A stretch of DNA of 64,000 bases, from NCBI GenBank assembly GCA_013400975.1, contig WBMZ01012762.1, positions 1 to 64,000 on the forward strand. The letters run 5' to 3'. The notes beneath the pieces are model-generated. The model was given only the letters and a program-made list of their open reading frames with translations, made no database searches and was not told where the DNA came from. Every line of letters begins with the position of its first letter. Position 1 is the first letter of the stretch. A program made the position numbers and the translations under genes. This stretch comes from Atrichornis clamosus. Taxonomy: Eukaryota > Chordata > Aves > Passeriformes > Menuridae. Below, piece after piece: positions 25,251 through 37,439 of the stretch.

Positions 25251-26270
25251 TACCAGAGATATGTGTGTGTGAGAAGTATGGGAAGGAAGAAAAGATGGAG
25301 AAAAGGATAGAGAAAAGATGCACATGGCCAAGATATAAATTTTGCTGAGATATGAAGGTATTCCTGGTTAAACACCCTTTGTCAAAAATAAAGTCAGGAA
25401 TGCCAAGATGGTGGCAGGATATGAATGCTCAGCAGCTGCATCCACACAATAGACTATAAATTGTCTCTGTCAATATTGTGAGTTAAAATATCCTTGCTCG
25501 TCGTTGCTGTTAGACCTCTACCATTGGTGTAAGAAGGATAACAGCTAGGAATTTAAGCCCCCAAACTGTTGTCTGTGGAACTATACCAGGCAACAACATC
25601 TGATCCTGTGGCATGGATGTGCTGAGGTAGGATGGCCCATTTTCTTCTAAAAGAAATCAGGCACCCTCCAGACTCACAGTGCAGCCCAGCTTAGGTTGGA
25701 AAGCCTGAATTCTATTTTAGCTTTTTCAGACAACTTTAGCTTCTTTGTTTTAGCTTTTCTAGACAGCTCATATCTTACTTGAATCTAACATTTCTCCTTT
25801 CTGTGGTGTGTCCCTCTCAAGTCCCTGTCATCAGTCCAATTTTGGGCTCCAGGCTGGGGTGGCTGGTATAAAAGGTTTGGTCTCCACAAAACCATAGGCT
25901 TTAGCTTCTTCATCCCTTGGTCAGCACTATCTTTCAGGTCAGGGTTCCCATCTGAAGATTTTCCATATCGTAACTGAAGACACTCACCATACAATTTCCC
26001 TTGCTTATTATTCATCTTTAGCTGTTCCCTGTATTCCCTGTTTGTCTGCCAAGGCTGGAAGGAAATAGTGACAGCAATATTACAGGCATGGGTGTAGTAG
26101 CAGAAGGACCCTGCAGTGCCACCAGTTGGTCCAGCACCATCTCCCACATCAGAGGATGGGCATGAGGTGCACAGCCCCGTCACTCCACACACGCTCCAGT
26201 ACTGGAATCTCACAGATAACTCTTCCCAGCCTAGAAAGCTGTCAAATCTGTGAACTTGCACTGGATTCTA
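25250..26270 (-). mobile_element. Possible degenerate LTR-retroelement 3' end (unassigned ORF, polypurine tract, LTR-like tail)
   Basis: A 158-codon minus-strand open frame (25785-26261) ends next to a polypurine stretch (gaaaggagaaa), immediately followed by TGTTAGATTC, the arrangement of a retroelement PPT followed by an LTR start. The downstream ~500 bp has different base texture from its flanks. The protein matches no family I recognise and shows no clear transmembrane helix or protease/polymerase motif. No matching 5' LTR was seen. Alternatives are a lineage-specific gene or chance. Confidence is low. Confidence 0.25.
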
Positions 26271-29200
26271 GTCAAACAAGAGAGACAGGTAGAAAACACT
26301 GACATGGTTTTGGGTAAAGTTAAACTTGGAAACCCAGCAGTATCTCATCACATCTGATTTTAGGAGGGGCCCTAAAAGCCACTGGAAAGCTTTCAGAAAC
26401 AAACAATGAAACATAAGAAGAAGCAATTAAATCTATTCTAAAATTCATGACTGCTGTCCACATTTATAACTCCTTACCACAGATCTAGGGCTTGATCCTA
26501 CATAAATTCACAGATGTGACCCTGTCACTGTGAGTGACCCACTGAAACATTTTGAACTATTGGAACTGCATCTCACTGCAGTGTGGACCTGTGTCACGTC
26601 CCTAGCCTTGGACCTGGGTTACTTGACACAAAGCCCAGCAAAGACAGTTCAGCTAGACTTTGGCTCAGAATGACATCCAGAGGTAAGGGAGAGTTAGCTT
26701 GAAGACACTTCAGGATCAAATCAGTCACCTGAAGGGTGCCACAATATACATAACACATGAAAACCCCCAAGAAAATAGAGGCATTCCTCTGGCATAGCAG
26801 ATCCCAACCACATCTGTCTTACCCAGTTAAGACCTACACTAATGACACCTAAGTGCAGCGAAGGAGTTACTAAGGGTGACTGCACCCTACACAGCACCTG
26901 GCAATGAAGCAACCTCCCTCTACCAGTTAAATTAATGTTAAGGCATAATGGGTCAGCATAGCAACTTCCCTAATACAGAAAGGGATCTGGCATTTTAGTC
27001 CAGGTTCTTTGGCAGATCAACATTTAAGAAAGAAAAAACACAGATGCATATCAAATATTTTAAAGTCTAATTTTAAAAATCTATTTAGAGTTTTTCTAGT
27101 TGTCAAAAATTATGCATTAGTGACAAATCTTGCAGTCAAGCTAGTTCCTGAAGGTGATCTGTAAGTTCAGGAGAGGAAAATCTATTTGGAAGGGACAGAA
27201 CACTGTAAAAGGCAATTTGTGAAATACAGCAGAAGGATGAGAGAGAAACAAGCTAGACATGAAGGACAATAGCAAAGTAGTAGTAAAAGCTGAACAGAAC
27301 AAATGCTCTTTTTAAGACATACATGGTAAACACACACATGTAAACACATCAATCCTCACAGCACACCCACAGCCAAGGAGCAGCACAGAGTGGAGAGTCC
27401 TTGCTTTACGCAGGCACACGCAGCACTGCTCACTTTGCATTCCCTGGGACCTCTGTCCAGCTGCCACTCAGATGTCACTGCAGGGAAACACGTCTGAAAG
27501 CAGCCTCTCCTCACAACAGCCATGGTAGATACACAGACACGGAGAGGGCAAGGCAAGCGTACCTCCAGCTTTCGGGCTACAGAGCCTACATACACCAAGG
27601 CAGTGAATGTTTTCCATCATGAACTATTCAGTGGAGAGCTTAAACAACACGGTCCTATTCCCCACTGCTCAGCCTCTAACCCAACTGTCCCCAGAAATGG
27701 TTCAGGGCAAGGAAAGAAAACTTTCAACAAACGCGCGTCCCTCTTCCCCTTCCCTTTCTGCCTTCCATTCCCAGGAAGGAGCTGCATGCACACATGCTCA
27801 AATATATAGAAATGCCTATGTGTGTCTGAAACTGCCCAGGAGGACACATCCCAAACAGTGAAGCTCAGCTCATTTTTAGCTGCTCATATTGGTTGGACCC
27901 AATCAACTTGCTGGTTTCCACACCAGCTCGGCTGTCTCGGGTACTTAAGCCTGGTGCCTACAGGGCCTCGCACGTGTCGTGTTGTCTCACTGTTCCTCTA
28001 CTAAATTAGTACATCTAAAAAAAGACTTTCACCACATGCTCTGAAGGATTTAGACCATTCTCTTACATTGTCTCAAACAGAGCCCCTTATTATAAATATT
28101 TGAAAGTTCAGAAAGGTCACATTTCTAAAGGGTACCTGCTTCTAAGGGGATGGCAAATGGAAAAAGCAGGTCTTCTTCAGACTTTGGTTCAACAACCTTA
28201 CGGCTATTCAACCAAGAACTTTGAACATTTCAAGATAGATCTGAAGGAAAATTAAGTAATGGAAAATATATTCTCATTCGGAAGCTCAGGGCCAATTTCT
28301 TCAAAAGTATTTAATTTACTAAGTAGTAAAAGTGGGTCTGTTGGATTTTCAAAAGCACATTACTAATATCTGCTTAACTCCCACTGAAATAGGTAGCTAC
28401 ACGAGCACATGACATTATTACTGAAATTTGCTCTGCTGTAATGTAAAAAAAATCTTGTATAAGAGAGATTCCAGCTCTTTTTAAAATGTTGCACTTAACA
28501 TTTGACACTGAGTTTTACACTTACCTTTCTTCACAGTGCAAATGCAAAACTGAAGGTTTGAAAAGCTTAAGAATCCTGTATTTTATGATGAAGCAGGTGA
28601 TTTCATGTTTCATTAGTGCCCAACATCTGCCACTAAGGAGAGGCTGAGTTCTTCCCTCAAGCAGGTCCACACCTAGCAATGGTCAGGCAGGCAAAAAGCA
28701 TGGTGTGGTGATACCATGGAAATTGTTTAAATAAGAAAAATACCTTAAGTAATTGGGAAACTGATTTCATAATAAACAAAAGATGGCAAGAATATCTTTG
28801 GCTCACCATGCTTTAAATGTAATACTTTGTTTCTAAGTATGAATATTGCTAGGGCTGTGGGGAGCAGATAGATCCCTGTTTGCAACGTGCACAACAAAAG
28901 AGGTAACTGTGTTGGTTCTGGATTTTGGTAAATAAATCTGTCATCTTAGATTTAATATACAGGCAGCCACTGTGGATTTAAAATAAGAGTTCTTTACACC
29001 TTCTTGTATTTCATGGCTGATCATTTTAAGAAACAAACCCTATACTGTTGTCTCTGTTACTGAACACTGACACTGCTTTTCCTTTAACCCTGGACAGATG
29101 CATCATAACCACATGGTCAATAAACCAAGCACTGGGCACTGTGGGGAAAAGGCTAAACTAATGCAGAAATAGAGAGGGAAGCTGAAAACAGAAATGGGAT

Positions 29201-31984
29201 TTTTCTCCTTCTAATTCACATGCAGTTTGAACTTCAGGAGCCACTGCAGGCAGCCTCACTGTGGATTTCTTCTGGTGTGTGAAGAAATGTCATTTTCAAG
29301 TCAAATCAATTCCTATGCAGAAGTCAAAAAGTACACTCTATTAAATCTCATCTACATCTTGAAAATATGGCTTTACATAAATAAATAAAAGCTGTATCCT
29401 GTGTGCAATAAAATCATTATCCAGAAGAGCATTTCTGTCTAAAAAGAATGTGTACTTCTATCATACTGTTTCATAACGAGAAATTTTGATCTTCAGCTGT
29501 GTTTAATGAACAATGAAGGGAAAAATCTAATATTCTTCATAGTTGCTACTCACAACTTACTAGAGAAAAAAATTATTAGATTTCTTGCGTCAATATCAGG
29601 ATGTACAACTTCTTATGTATGTACATCTGGCCATTTATAGGACAACACGATTGAGTTTTTGCATCTCACCTTTATAAGGTGCACATCACCGTATGACTTT
29701 ATGAGGTTTATTTTGACCTTGAACTGTGACCTGCTACTAGTCCATTTATTAAAGTTTAGGTGGCCTTTTAAAAAGTCCTTTAAACAAAGTTCAGATAGGT
29801 CAACCTCAACAATACCAGGAAAAGAACCCCCCAAATTTTATTTCAGGATTTGAATTTTGCCCCCCACCCCAAACTTTAATATACAATACAGTCCTACTGT
29901 GCCTCTTGCCTACAGTTTCCATGGTTTTTGCTTTGTTTTCTTCCAAGACCATTTTTAATAATCATCACTAATGAATTCAAAACATACCGGGCAGTACACA
30001 AGGAATTACCTTATTAAACTGCAAGAGTATTCATATTCTATGTATTCTATCAACCAGAATTTTTTGCTTTAAAGAGAAAACCAGCAAAAACTTCAGCTTG
30101 GTGGCTCAGTCCTTAACAAAATTAATAGGAGTACAATACCCAAATCCATTCGTGCCTTTGAAAATTTTTACCGTAACCTCAAAAGGGTAACATGGAACCT
30201 GAAGAATTTATTTTGATGTTTTAGAGAGCAAAGGAAAGCAGACAAGAATGACAGAGAGTGGATTTTCCCCCAGGACTCATCCCCAAGGCAGGCTGCAGCC
30301 AGGAACATACCAGCACTGCTCCCTTCCCTGGAGCAGCTCCCGACATTGTCCAGAGGCAGGGAAACCTCTCACAATGGATACGTGCACTGGCAAATGTCAT
30401 ACTGGGGTCAAAGCAGAGAGCCATAAGGTTTTGCTAGGAAGGTAAACCACAGCAAAAATGGATAAGAATGCCAATTTAGATCCTGCTTCAGGTCCTGTTG
30501 ATTTTTAAATGATAGTCTGACAGTCTGTTTTCCGTGAAACAGCACGGATTACTGATTATGCTCCATTTACTTACCTGCCACCTGCACGGCACTTCAGCCT
30601 TTCCGCTCGCTGTGCTCAGGACAAATACAGAATGAACCACCTCCCATTTCTACACTTGCTCTTCTTAAGCTTTGTTTCAAAGGCAGTTCCCCCCCTAGAA
30701 CTGAGAAACATCTCCAGCCAAGCAAGCTTTCCCTCAGAAAAACCTTTAAGATCACCTGGGTAAAGTGATTTTGCCCAATCCATGATATCAAATAGCTTCC
30801 ACTGAAAATTCTTTTAGTACCAATATCAGAAATTTTATTACCATGGCAAGGCACGAACCCAGCATGTAAAGACAAAATAGGACCATTAGCTCAATCTTTC
30901 TGCCTCCTCTGCATTGTGACAGGTACTTTGCCATTTCAATCTAATCTACAAAATTGCTACCAATTACTGTGTTCCTGACATTATTAAAAATTGTATTAGT
31001 TCTTTTAACTGGCCGCAGATATTTATGGATATATTCCCTTGTGACCTGCATTGTGCTGCTGGTACTATTTCAGTTTCTCCTCCTTTTTTCCTCCATTTGT
31101 TACATTTTGCTGCTTTCCCTTTTGGCTGCCTTCACTTCCCTTTATGGGGAAAAAAATATTTAGGACATCCAAAAACTCTTAAGAGACACCTCAAAGAACA
31201 GTTGTTTAAGCACATTAACTCACACAATTTGCCAGTGATGCTTCCATTTCTGGAGAATCAATCCAATAAATCATCAAATAGAATCATGGTATATGATATA
31301 CCTGCATTCCTGAATATAACTGTATTCTCTTATGTACATGACAAATGAAGTTATGTCATGTTTATGAATATATGAGATGACTGATCTTTCCTTCAATGGT
31401 CACGTTCATTTATATGCAAAAATACAGACTGTAGAAGATTACAGCACCTTACATCGTTGAAAATCAGCACGAGTGCTTCAGGACATGCTTAAACTGCAAT
31501 CCCCCACAGTGACACTGTGGTTTCTCCACACTGAAGAGTCAGGAGGACAAAGGTTTTCACTTCAATGTTACGGCTACTCATGTATTGACTAAAGCTCCGT
31601 TTAGTGGTTTGTGTCAGAATCCCCCCAGACCCTCATTTCTGATCTGAAGGAATTCCTGTCCCAGGTTGCAATGCTCAGATAGGCAACAGCAATTTCCAGT
31701 TCAAGTAATGTGCCCCCCTACCCTTCCTTCCTACCTTCAGCAATTATATGTTTCATCTCTCAGGTTTAGAGGTTTCAACTCTTCTAATGCTGATAAAGCA
31801 ACCCAAAGTTCCTAACAACACCTCAGGTGAGCTCGGTGTTTCAGTTCAGCTCTGCCTCTGCTCTCGGGGCAGGTGTTGTTACACAAGTGTAAACGATGAC
31901 ACTTCCACCTTGCCTGGTCACTGATTTAATGCACAACCACCACTAAACACACTGCTAAGCATGTGCAGGTGAATAAACCAAATA
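26271..31984. other. GJD4-CCNY intergenic DNA, no gene recognised
   Basis: AT-rich DNA with only short, unrelated open frames. No exon-like splice pairs, RNA genes or well-preserved repeats were identified. Confidence 0.45.
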
Positions 31985-32108
31985 AACCAGGCTAGGCTGG
32001 ATGGGACCTTGAGCAACCTGGTCTAGTGGAAGATGTCCCTGCCCACGGCAGGGGCCTTGGAGTGAGACGATCTTTAAGGTTCCCTTCTGACCCAAACCAT
32101 GCTGTCAT
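31985..32108 (+). mobile_element. CR1 LINE 3' fragment
   Basis: Contains the forward CR1 3' end: ggctggatgggaccttgagcaacctggtctagtggaagatgtccctgcccacggcagggg is read in pieces as 'gagcaacctggtctagtgg', 'tgtccctgcccacggcaggg' and 'gacgatctttaaggttccct'. It is 5' truncated to about 125 bp and diverged. Confidence 0.85.
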
Positions 32109-35100
32109 GGTTACCAATCATCTATGCAATCTAACACCAAGAGAAGCATTGCTGCTAATGCAAATAACACCTACCGGAGCAGGGAGGAGACCCAATTAGG
32201 TGTGTTTAAAAATACCAGGAACTCTGTCCAGCAGGCAGGGCCCGAGACAGCGGCACAGCCCGCGGTGACAGGTACAGCACAGGAGGAGGCCAGGCAAGAT
32301 GGTGAGACTGCTCAATGCAGAGAGAAACAGCTGCAAACCTCTGTTAGGTTAGAGAGGCACTGGGGCCAATCACACAGACCCTCTTTCACTTAACTGTGTC
32401 TTGTACATACACAGTTGGTAACACAAACCAGTGCAGATTCACAGAATTTGATGATTTCAATGACCAGGAGTAGCAGTTCAGGCTTGTGGCTACAAGGACA
32501 AGGGTAAGGAACTTGTGGGGTGGCCGCCATGGGAAGCTTGAGTTCCTTGCCTGCTTCCTCATCCTGGTGCTGGCTCAGGCCATGGTGCTTTTCCACTGCC
32601 TCAAGAGATCCTCTTCCCCCACTCCCCTGGATTATCATTTTATATTGCATTTCATCCTGACTTCCCTGGGAGTGCACTTCATGTCTTAAAGGGTTTATGG
32701 GGTTGGGGTTTTCTGGTCAAATCTTGAGCAATCCTGCATTCAGGAGAATACAGTACATTCAGCAACAGATCCTGAAACTGTTCCTAAGGACACTTCATGA
32801 AGAAGAAAAGCTGAGGGAGATAGGTATTAGAGTCTGCTCTAATTTTTTTTCTCTGTTAGAAATCAAAGTTACAATTTTCTTCTGTTCTCTGCACCTCTAA
32901 CCCTCTGCAGTTCTCAATCTATACTGAAAGTATTGAAATTTGTAAAATTTCTTACAAATATTGGTAAATTATTAAAAGTTTGTTGTTCATGTAACAGGAT
33001 GAAGGGGACAGGGCCAAAACCTGTGATCTTGTATAACTGGATTTACCTCTTCTTGGCAAGTCAAAGAACCTAGATAAATGCATTCCTCAGGGGGCAAACA
33101 ACAGGTTCAAATGGCATTTTAAATAACTGCCTTTTCTATTAGCAACTGCAACAGAAATTCCTTATCTAATGCAATTAAAACCAAAAATAAATGCTCACAT
33201 GAACAGTTGCACTGAATTGTCAAGGAAAATTTAGCTCAGGTCTGAAATTATTTAAAAAAACCTGAAATGAAAAAATTAAGAAGATTTACTTTCTATTTCA
33301 GAGAAAATTTAAAACTGCTGGCCTTAGTTTCTTTTTCTAAGAGAAAATTATTTTAGAAAAGGTTAAGGGAAAATGTCACAGCTGGGAATCAGATATCTGA
33401 GCACACAGATCCAGCTAACACGTGGTTTAGCGATCTGCACACTTTCAGGGGCAGAACAACTTCGTCCTGCCACATGCCAGGAAAACAGAGCAGAACAAAA
33501 AAAGCCTTTCTGATGTACCACAATGACAGGCCACCACAGAAAAGCAACGATTTCATGGTCTAGATTTCTCACAGGTCAGAAACACTGACCAAGTTTTCAC
33601 TGAGACTCATGATTAAATGGGGAAGCAGAAGAATCAGGCCAGCACTTTGTTCGCTGAAGCTCAGTGTCAGGGTGACATGACCACAATTTCTTTAGATGAA
33701 GTCAGTACTGTTGCTTGAGGCTTTGTAGTATTTATTTCTGTTCAGCTGAGGGAATCATTGATCCAAAGCCTTAAATCAAGCAGATTTGGAAAATCACCTT
33801 ACCCAAGAGCATTTAAAATTATCAAGATACACCCAACTATTTTCATAGGTTACAAGAATCATTCCTCTAGTTTTTCAGAGGACAGACTCAGAATAGGTGC
33901 CCTACAATGCACTGGTAGCGTACACTCTCAAACTCTGGCCCCCTTCCTATGGTAGAATGTAAGGTATGTACCTGTTGGCAGTAATAAGTTAAATACTTAA
34001 CATTACAAATGCTGGTGGTGATTTAGATATTTAAACCATTTTCTCTTTTGTGCAAAGCAACTACGTAAGTTGGAAGATATAATTCTCCATCTTTGTTCGA
34101 AACTCTGTTACGGCTAATGCAGATGTACTGTAACTACACAGGACTTGAGGTTGGGGTGTTTTTATTTGGTGGGGGGGAGGAGTTGTCTGCAATTCTTCTC
34201 ACCCTCCCAATCTGTGACTTCAGAAGTGTGACTGATGTGTACCGAGAGTTGTCACAAGCAGGAGACTGTCTTTACCTAATGTTAATATTCATGAAGCTCC
34301 ACAGCAGCATCAGGTTACCCCCTGCAGCCTTTGTTCTTAACAGGACCTCTTACTACTTTTTTTTTTGGTAAATCCTACCTTCAAATACTTCTGGTTATAT
34401 TCTAATACTTGAAAAAGTGTACCAAGCCTTTGCCTACACAGGATGACCTTTTACTGTAAGGCCACAAAAGGAACAGGATGTTTTTATCTAACGTGATCAC
34501 CCGTACTTTCCAAACACTATGGGATTGTGTATAAACACTAAGATAGTCCTGCCATTCTAATGCTTGATGTTCAAGACTGTTTGGTGTATGCATTTTTCTA
34601 TGCCATTTTGCTCAGTACAGCCTGGTCTTCCTTGAATCGATGGCAAAAAAATCTGCATATCCTGTCTCACTGAAGAGAGACAGTAATCCCTTAAACTCTT
34701 TGCCCAAATTTAACACCATCACACTACTCAAAGTATCATCAATGCCTTTTGGTACTGACAGCACAGAAGGTACAAATACATTTTGTTTCCAACTTTATTT
34801 CCTGGATTCTTTTAAAACAATGCCCACCTAATTGTGCCTCATAGCCCTTCTAGCACACTACCCCCCATCTTTTTGGCCTCTCCTTTTTCTACAGAAGAAT
34901 GCTTCGCTTGCCTGAAATACATGAAAGAGAAGTAAGTATGTGGCCACAGGATGATCTGTATTGTTTAAATAAAAGAAAGTAAGGGTATCACAGCTGCCAG
35001 TTCCCAAGATACTGTTTCCATGGAGAATAATTTGTATTAACATCTAAAATACAGGGGCATGAAAACCCAGAGCAGTGAAGCAAGAAAATATACAGATAAG

Positions 35101-35844
35101 AGAAGAATTAGCTCTGGACTGAAGTGTGCTGTGGAATCTCAACTGAGGCTAATGTCTTATTCTAACGCCTGTTTAGTGAAGCCCTCACATCACATAAGTA
35201 AGTCTTCATCTGCTTTTTGAGGATTCACTTCACTGCCAGTGAATTCAAAGGGGTGGCAGTGCTAGATCCAGAGACTTTCCAGCTTCAAAGTTTTACTGCA
35301 TTAGTTATGACAGCACCCCAGTTTATGTGTCAGAGATGCAAGGAAAAAAGGTACGAAATGAAACTAAGTACATTCAGCAAATCATGTAAGTACATTGGGA
35401 AATTGTACTTCACAAAATACAATTTTTGACATTTTGTTGTTATTTGCTGCTGTCCAGCCGTAGAGACCATTGACATATTGAGCTTTTACAGAGATTCTGC
35501 ACAACTGATATGGGAAACACAGGTATACTGTCACCTAGCACCACACCAAGAAGCTTGCTCAGCATGTCATCACCAAACAGTATCTCCAGCTGTAACAGCA
35601 GAAAGTCTCTGCTGATAATGCTGGAACACATTACACATGGGCATGAAAAAACAACTCTCTTTTTTCACCCCAAATTGCATCAGACCAACTGTTCTAGAAG
35701 GAATACAAGAAATAGCCTATTTGTACTGCTCTGTCACCTGCCTTTCTTCAATCTGCCATTCTGTTGCTTTTTTCTTTAGTGAGAAGTCCCCAACGATCCA
35801 GGCCAGGCAACACAAATAAACTCAAGCTTGGTTTTCTTGGATAT
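32109..35844. other. Intergenic DNA, no gene recognised
   Basis: Mostly AT-rich, with a G-run (gggggggagg) near 34170 and a T-run near 34360. No coding or RNA feature could be supported. Confidence 0.45.
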
Positions 35845-36040
35845 AATCATAAAATGACAGAAAGGCTCGAGTCGGAAGGGACCTTAAAGATGATTTAGAT
35901 CCAATTCCCCTGCCATGGGCAGGGACACCTTCACTATGTAAGGCTGCTCAGAGCCCCTTCCCACCTGGCCTTGAACACTTCCAGGGATGGGGCATCCACA
36001 GCTTCTCTGGGCAACCTTCGCCAGTGCCTCAATGCCCTCA
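35845..36040 (-). mobile_element. CR1 LINE 3' fragment
   Basis: The plus strand reads 'cggaagggaccttaaagatg', 'ccctgccatgggcagggaca', 'ctggccttgaacacttccag' and 'catccacagcttctctgggc', the reverse complement of the CR1 3' end. The element is therefore on the minus strand, about 195 bp long and 5' truncated. Confidence 0.9.
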
Positions 36041-37439
36041 GTGCATTCAGCCATTTTCAAGCCGTGGTTCTGCAATCCATCAGTTACTTTCTGTGGGTTC
36101 TCGTAAGAAGATCCAGAAAAGCACGTTCCCACACTGTATAAAACAATCCTTTTCAGCATCATAATCCATGCCTGCTCACTACTGGTTTCCTTATTAGCAG
36201 CAGCTTTTAACCTAAATCCTGTTAGCCTTTTTAAAGCATTTTGTCTGAACAGTGCATAACTTCCATCACTACCTTTAGTTTATGCAACTCAAAAGTCTCA
36301 TCAATTCTGTGGTTTCCTCAAGATGGAGTTCAGTTGTAAGAGAAGAAAAACAAACAGCAGAAACACTTACTGCACTTTGGGTGTAGATACATTTCCATGT
36401 TCATCTAGGTGCATTCACACAGATAGGTTTGTGTTTATATTTGAGCTGAATTCTCAGAACCCGTTAGAGACACTAAGTGGGAACTTCACTGCAGAGTAGG
36501 CAAATGTCAACAACTGCCAATTCAAGTAAAAAAAATAAAATTCTGATTACAGAAAAATGTGTTTGAAACAGAAGTGAGGAAAGTGCTAAAAGCTAGGCTG
36601 AGTGAATTCCAGATGAAGACCAAAAAGAAGCAGAGAGCAACATGAGCCTGCAGCGGGTATGCAGCACTTCAGTTAGGAATTTAAACATGTCACTGGAAAT
36701 GAAATGCTCATTACCAACTAAGGACGACTGTAAATAATTTGTTGCTTCAGCTGTTACGATTTAGGGGGTTTTTCCTGCTCTTTCAGTTCCTCTATCCCCT
36801 CCCATATACTGCTGTTTTTATATATAGCCAACACTACCAGATGTCATTTTGTAATCTGCCACCATTACACCATCACCTTTTCTGATTAGGTTTTTGCTAT
36901 TTCTAATCTTTATATTATAGCTAAGATTTCTGGAATTAGGGGAGCTGAAGAGAAAGAGGTGCTACAAAACAAAGTCTTAGTTCAGACTTCATAAATGTAA
37001 ATAGAAACTATGCATTATATGCTAATTTCTCTCTCGCAAAAGAAAACAAAACCATTACCCTGCTATAGGATGGGATTTTGTATGTTTTTAGCAATAGAAA
37101 ATGTGCATCATTTGAAGAACTGATGGGGTTTGAGGAAGGTGGGAATAGGTGATTTGACTGTTTTCTTTTAGTACTTTATCCCATGACTCCAGTGCTCTCA
37201 GTCCCACATAACAGTGTCTGTCAAAATGATACATGTCACTGAAAACAATGAAATATAAACAGCAAATCAAATATAAACAGGTCTGCAGGTGGAAAGAGGA
37301 ACTAGAAAACAACTCTGGGCTGCATATGGATGCATGACTAAACCCCTTACAAGATGCCTTTTCCAAATATTGATCAAATTATCAATGCATAAGTGACCAA
37401 ACAAGTGGCCCAATGGCTAAACATATAAATAATTCATTA

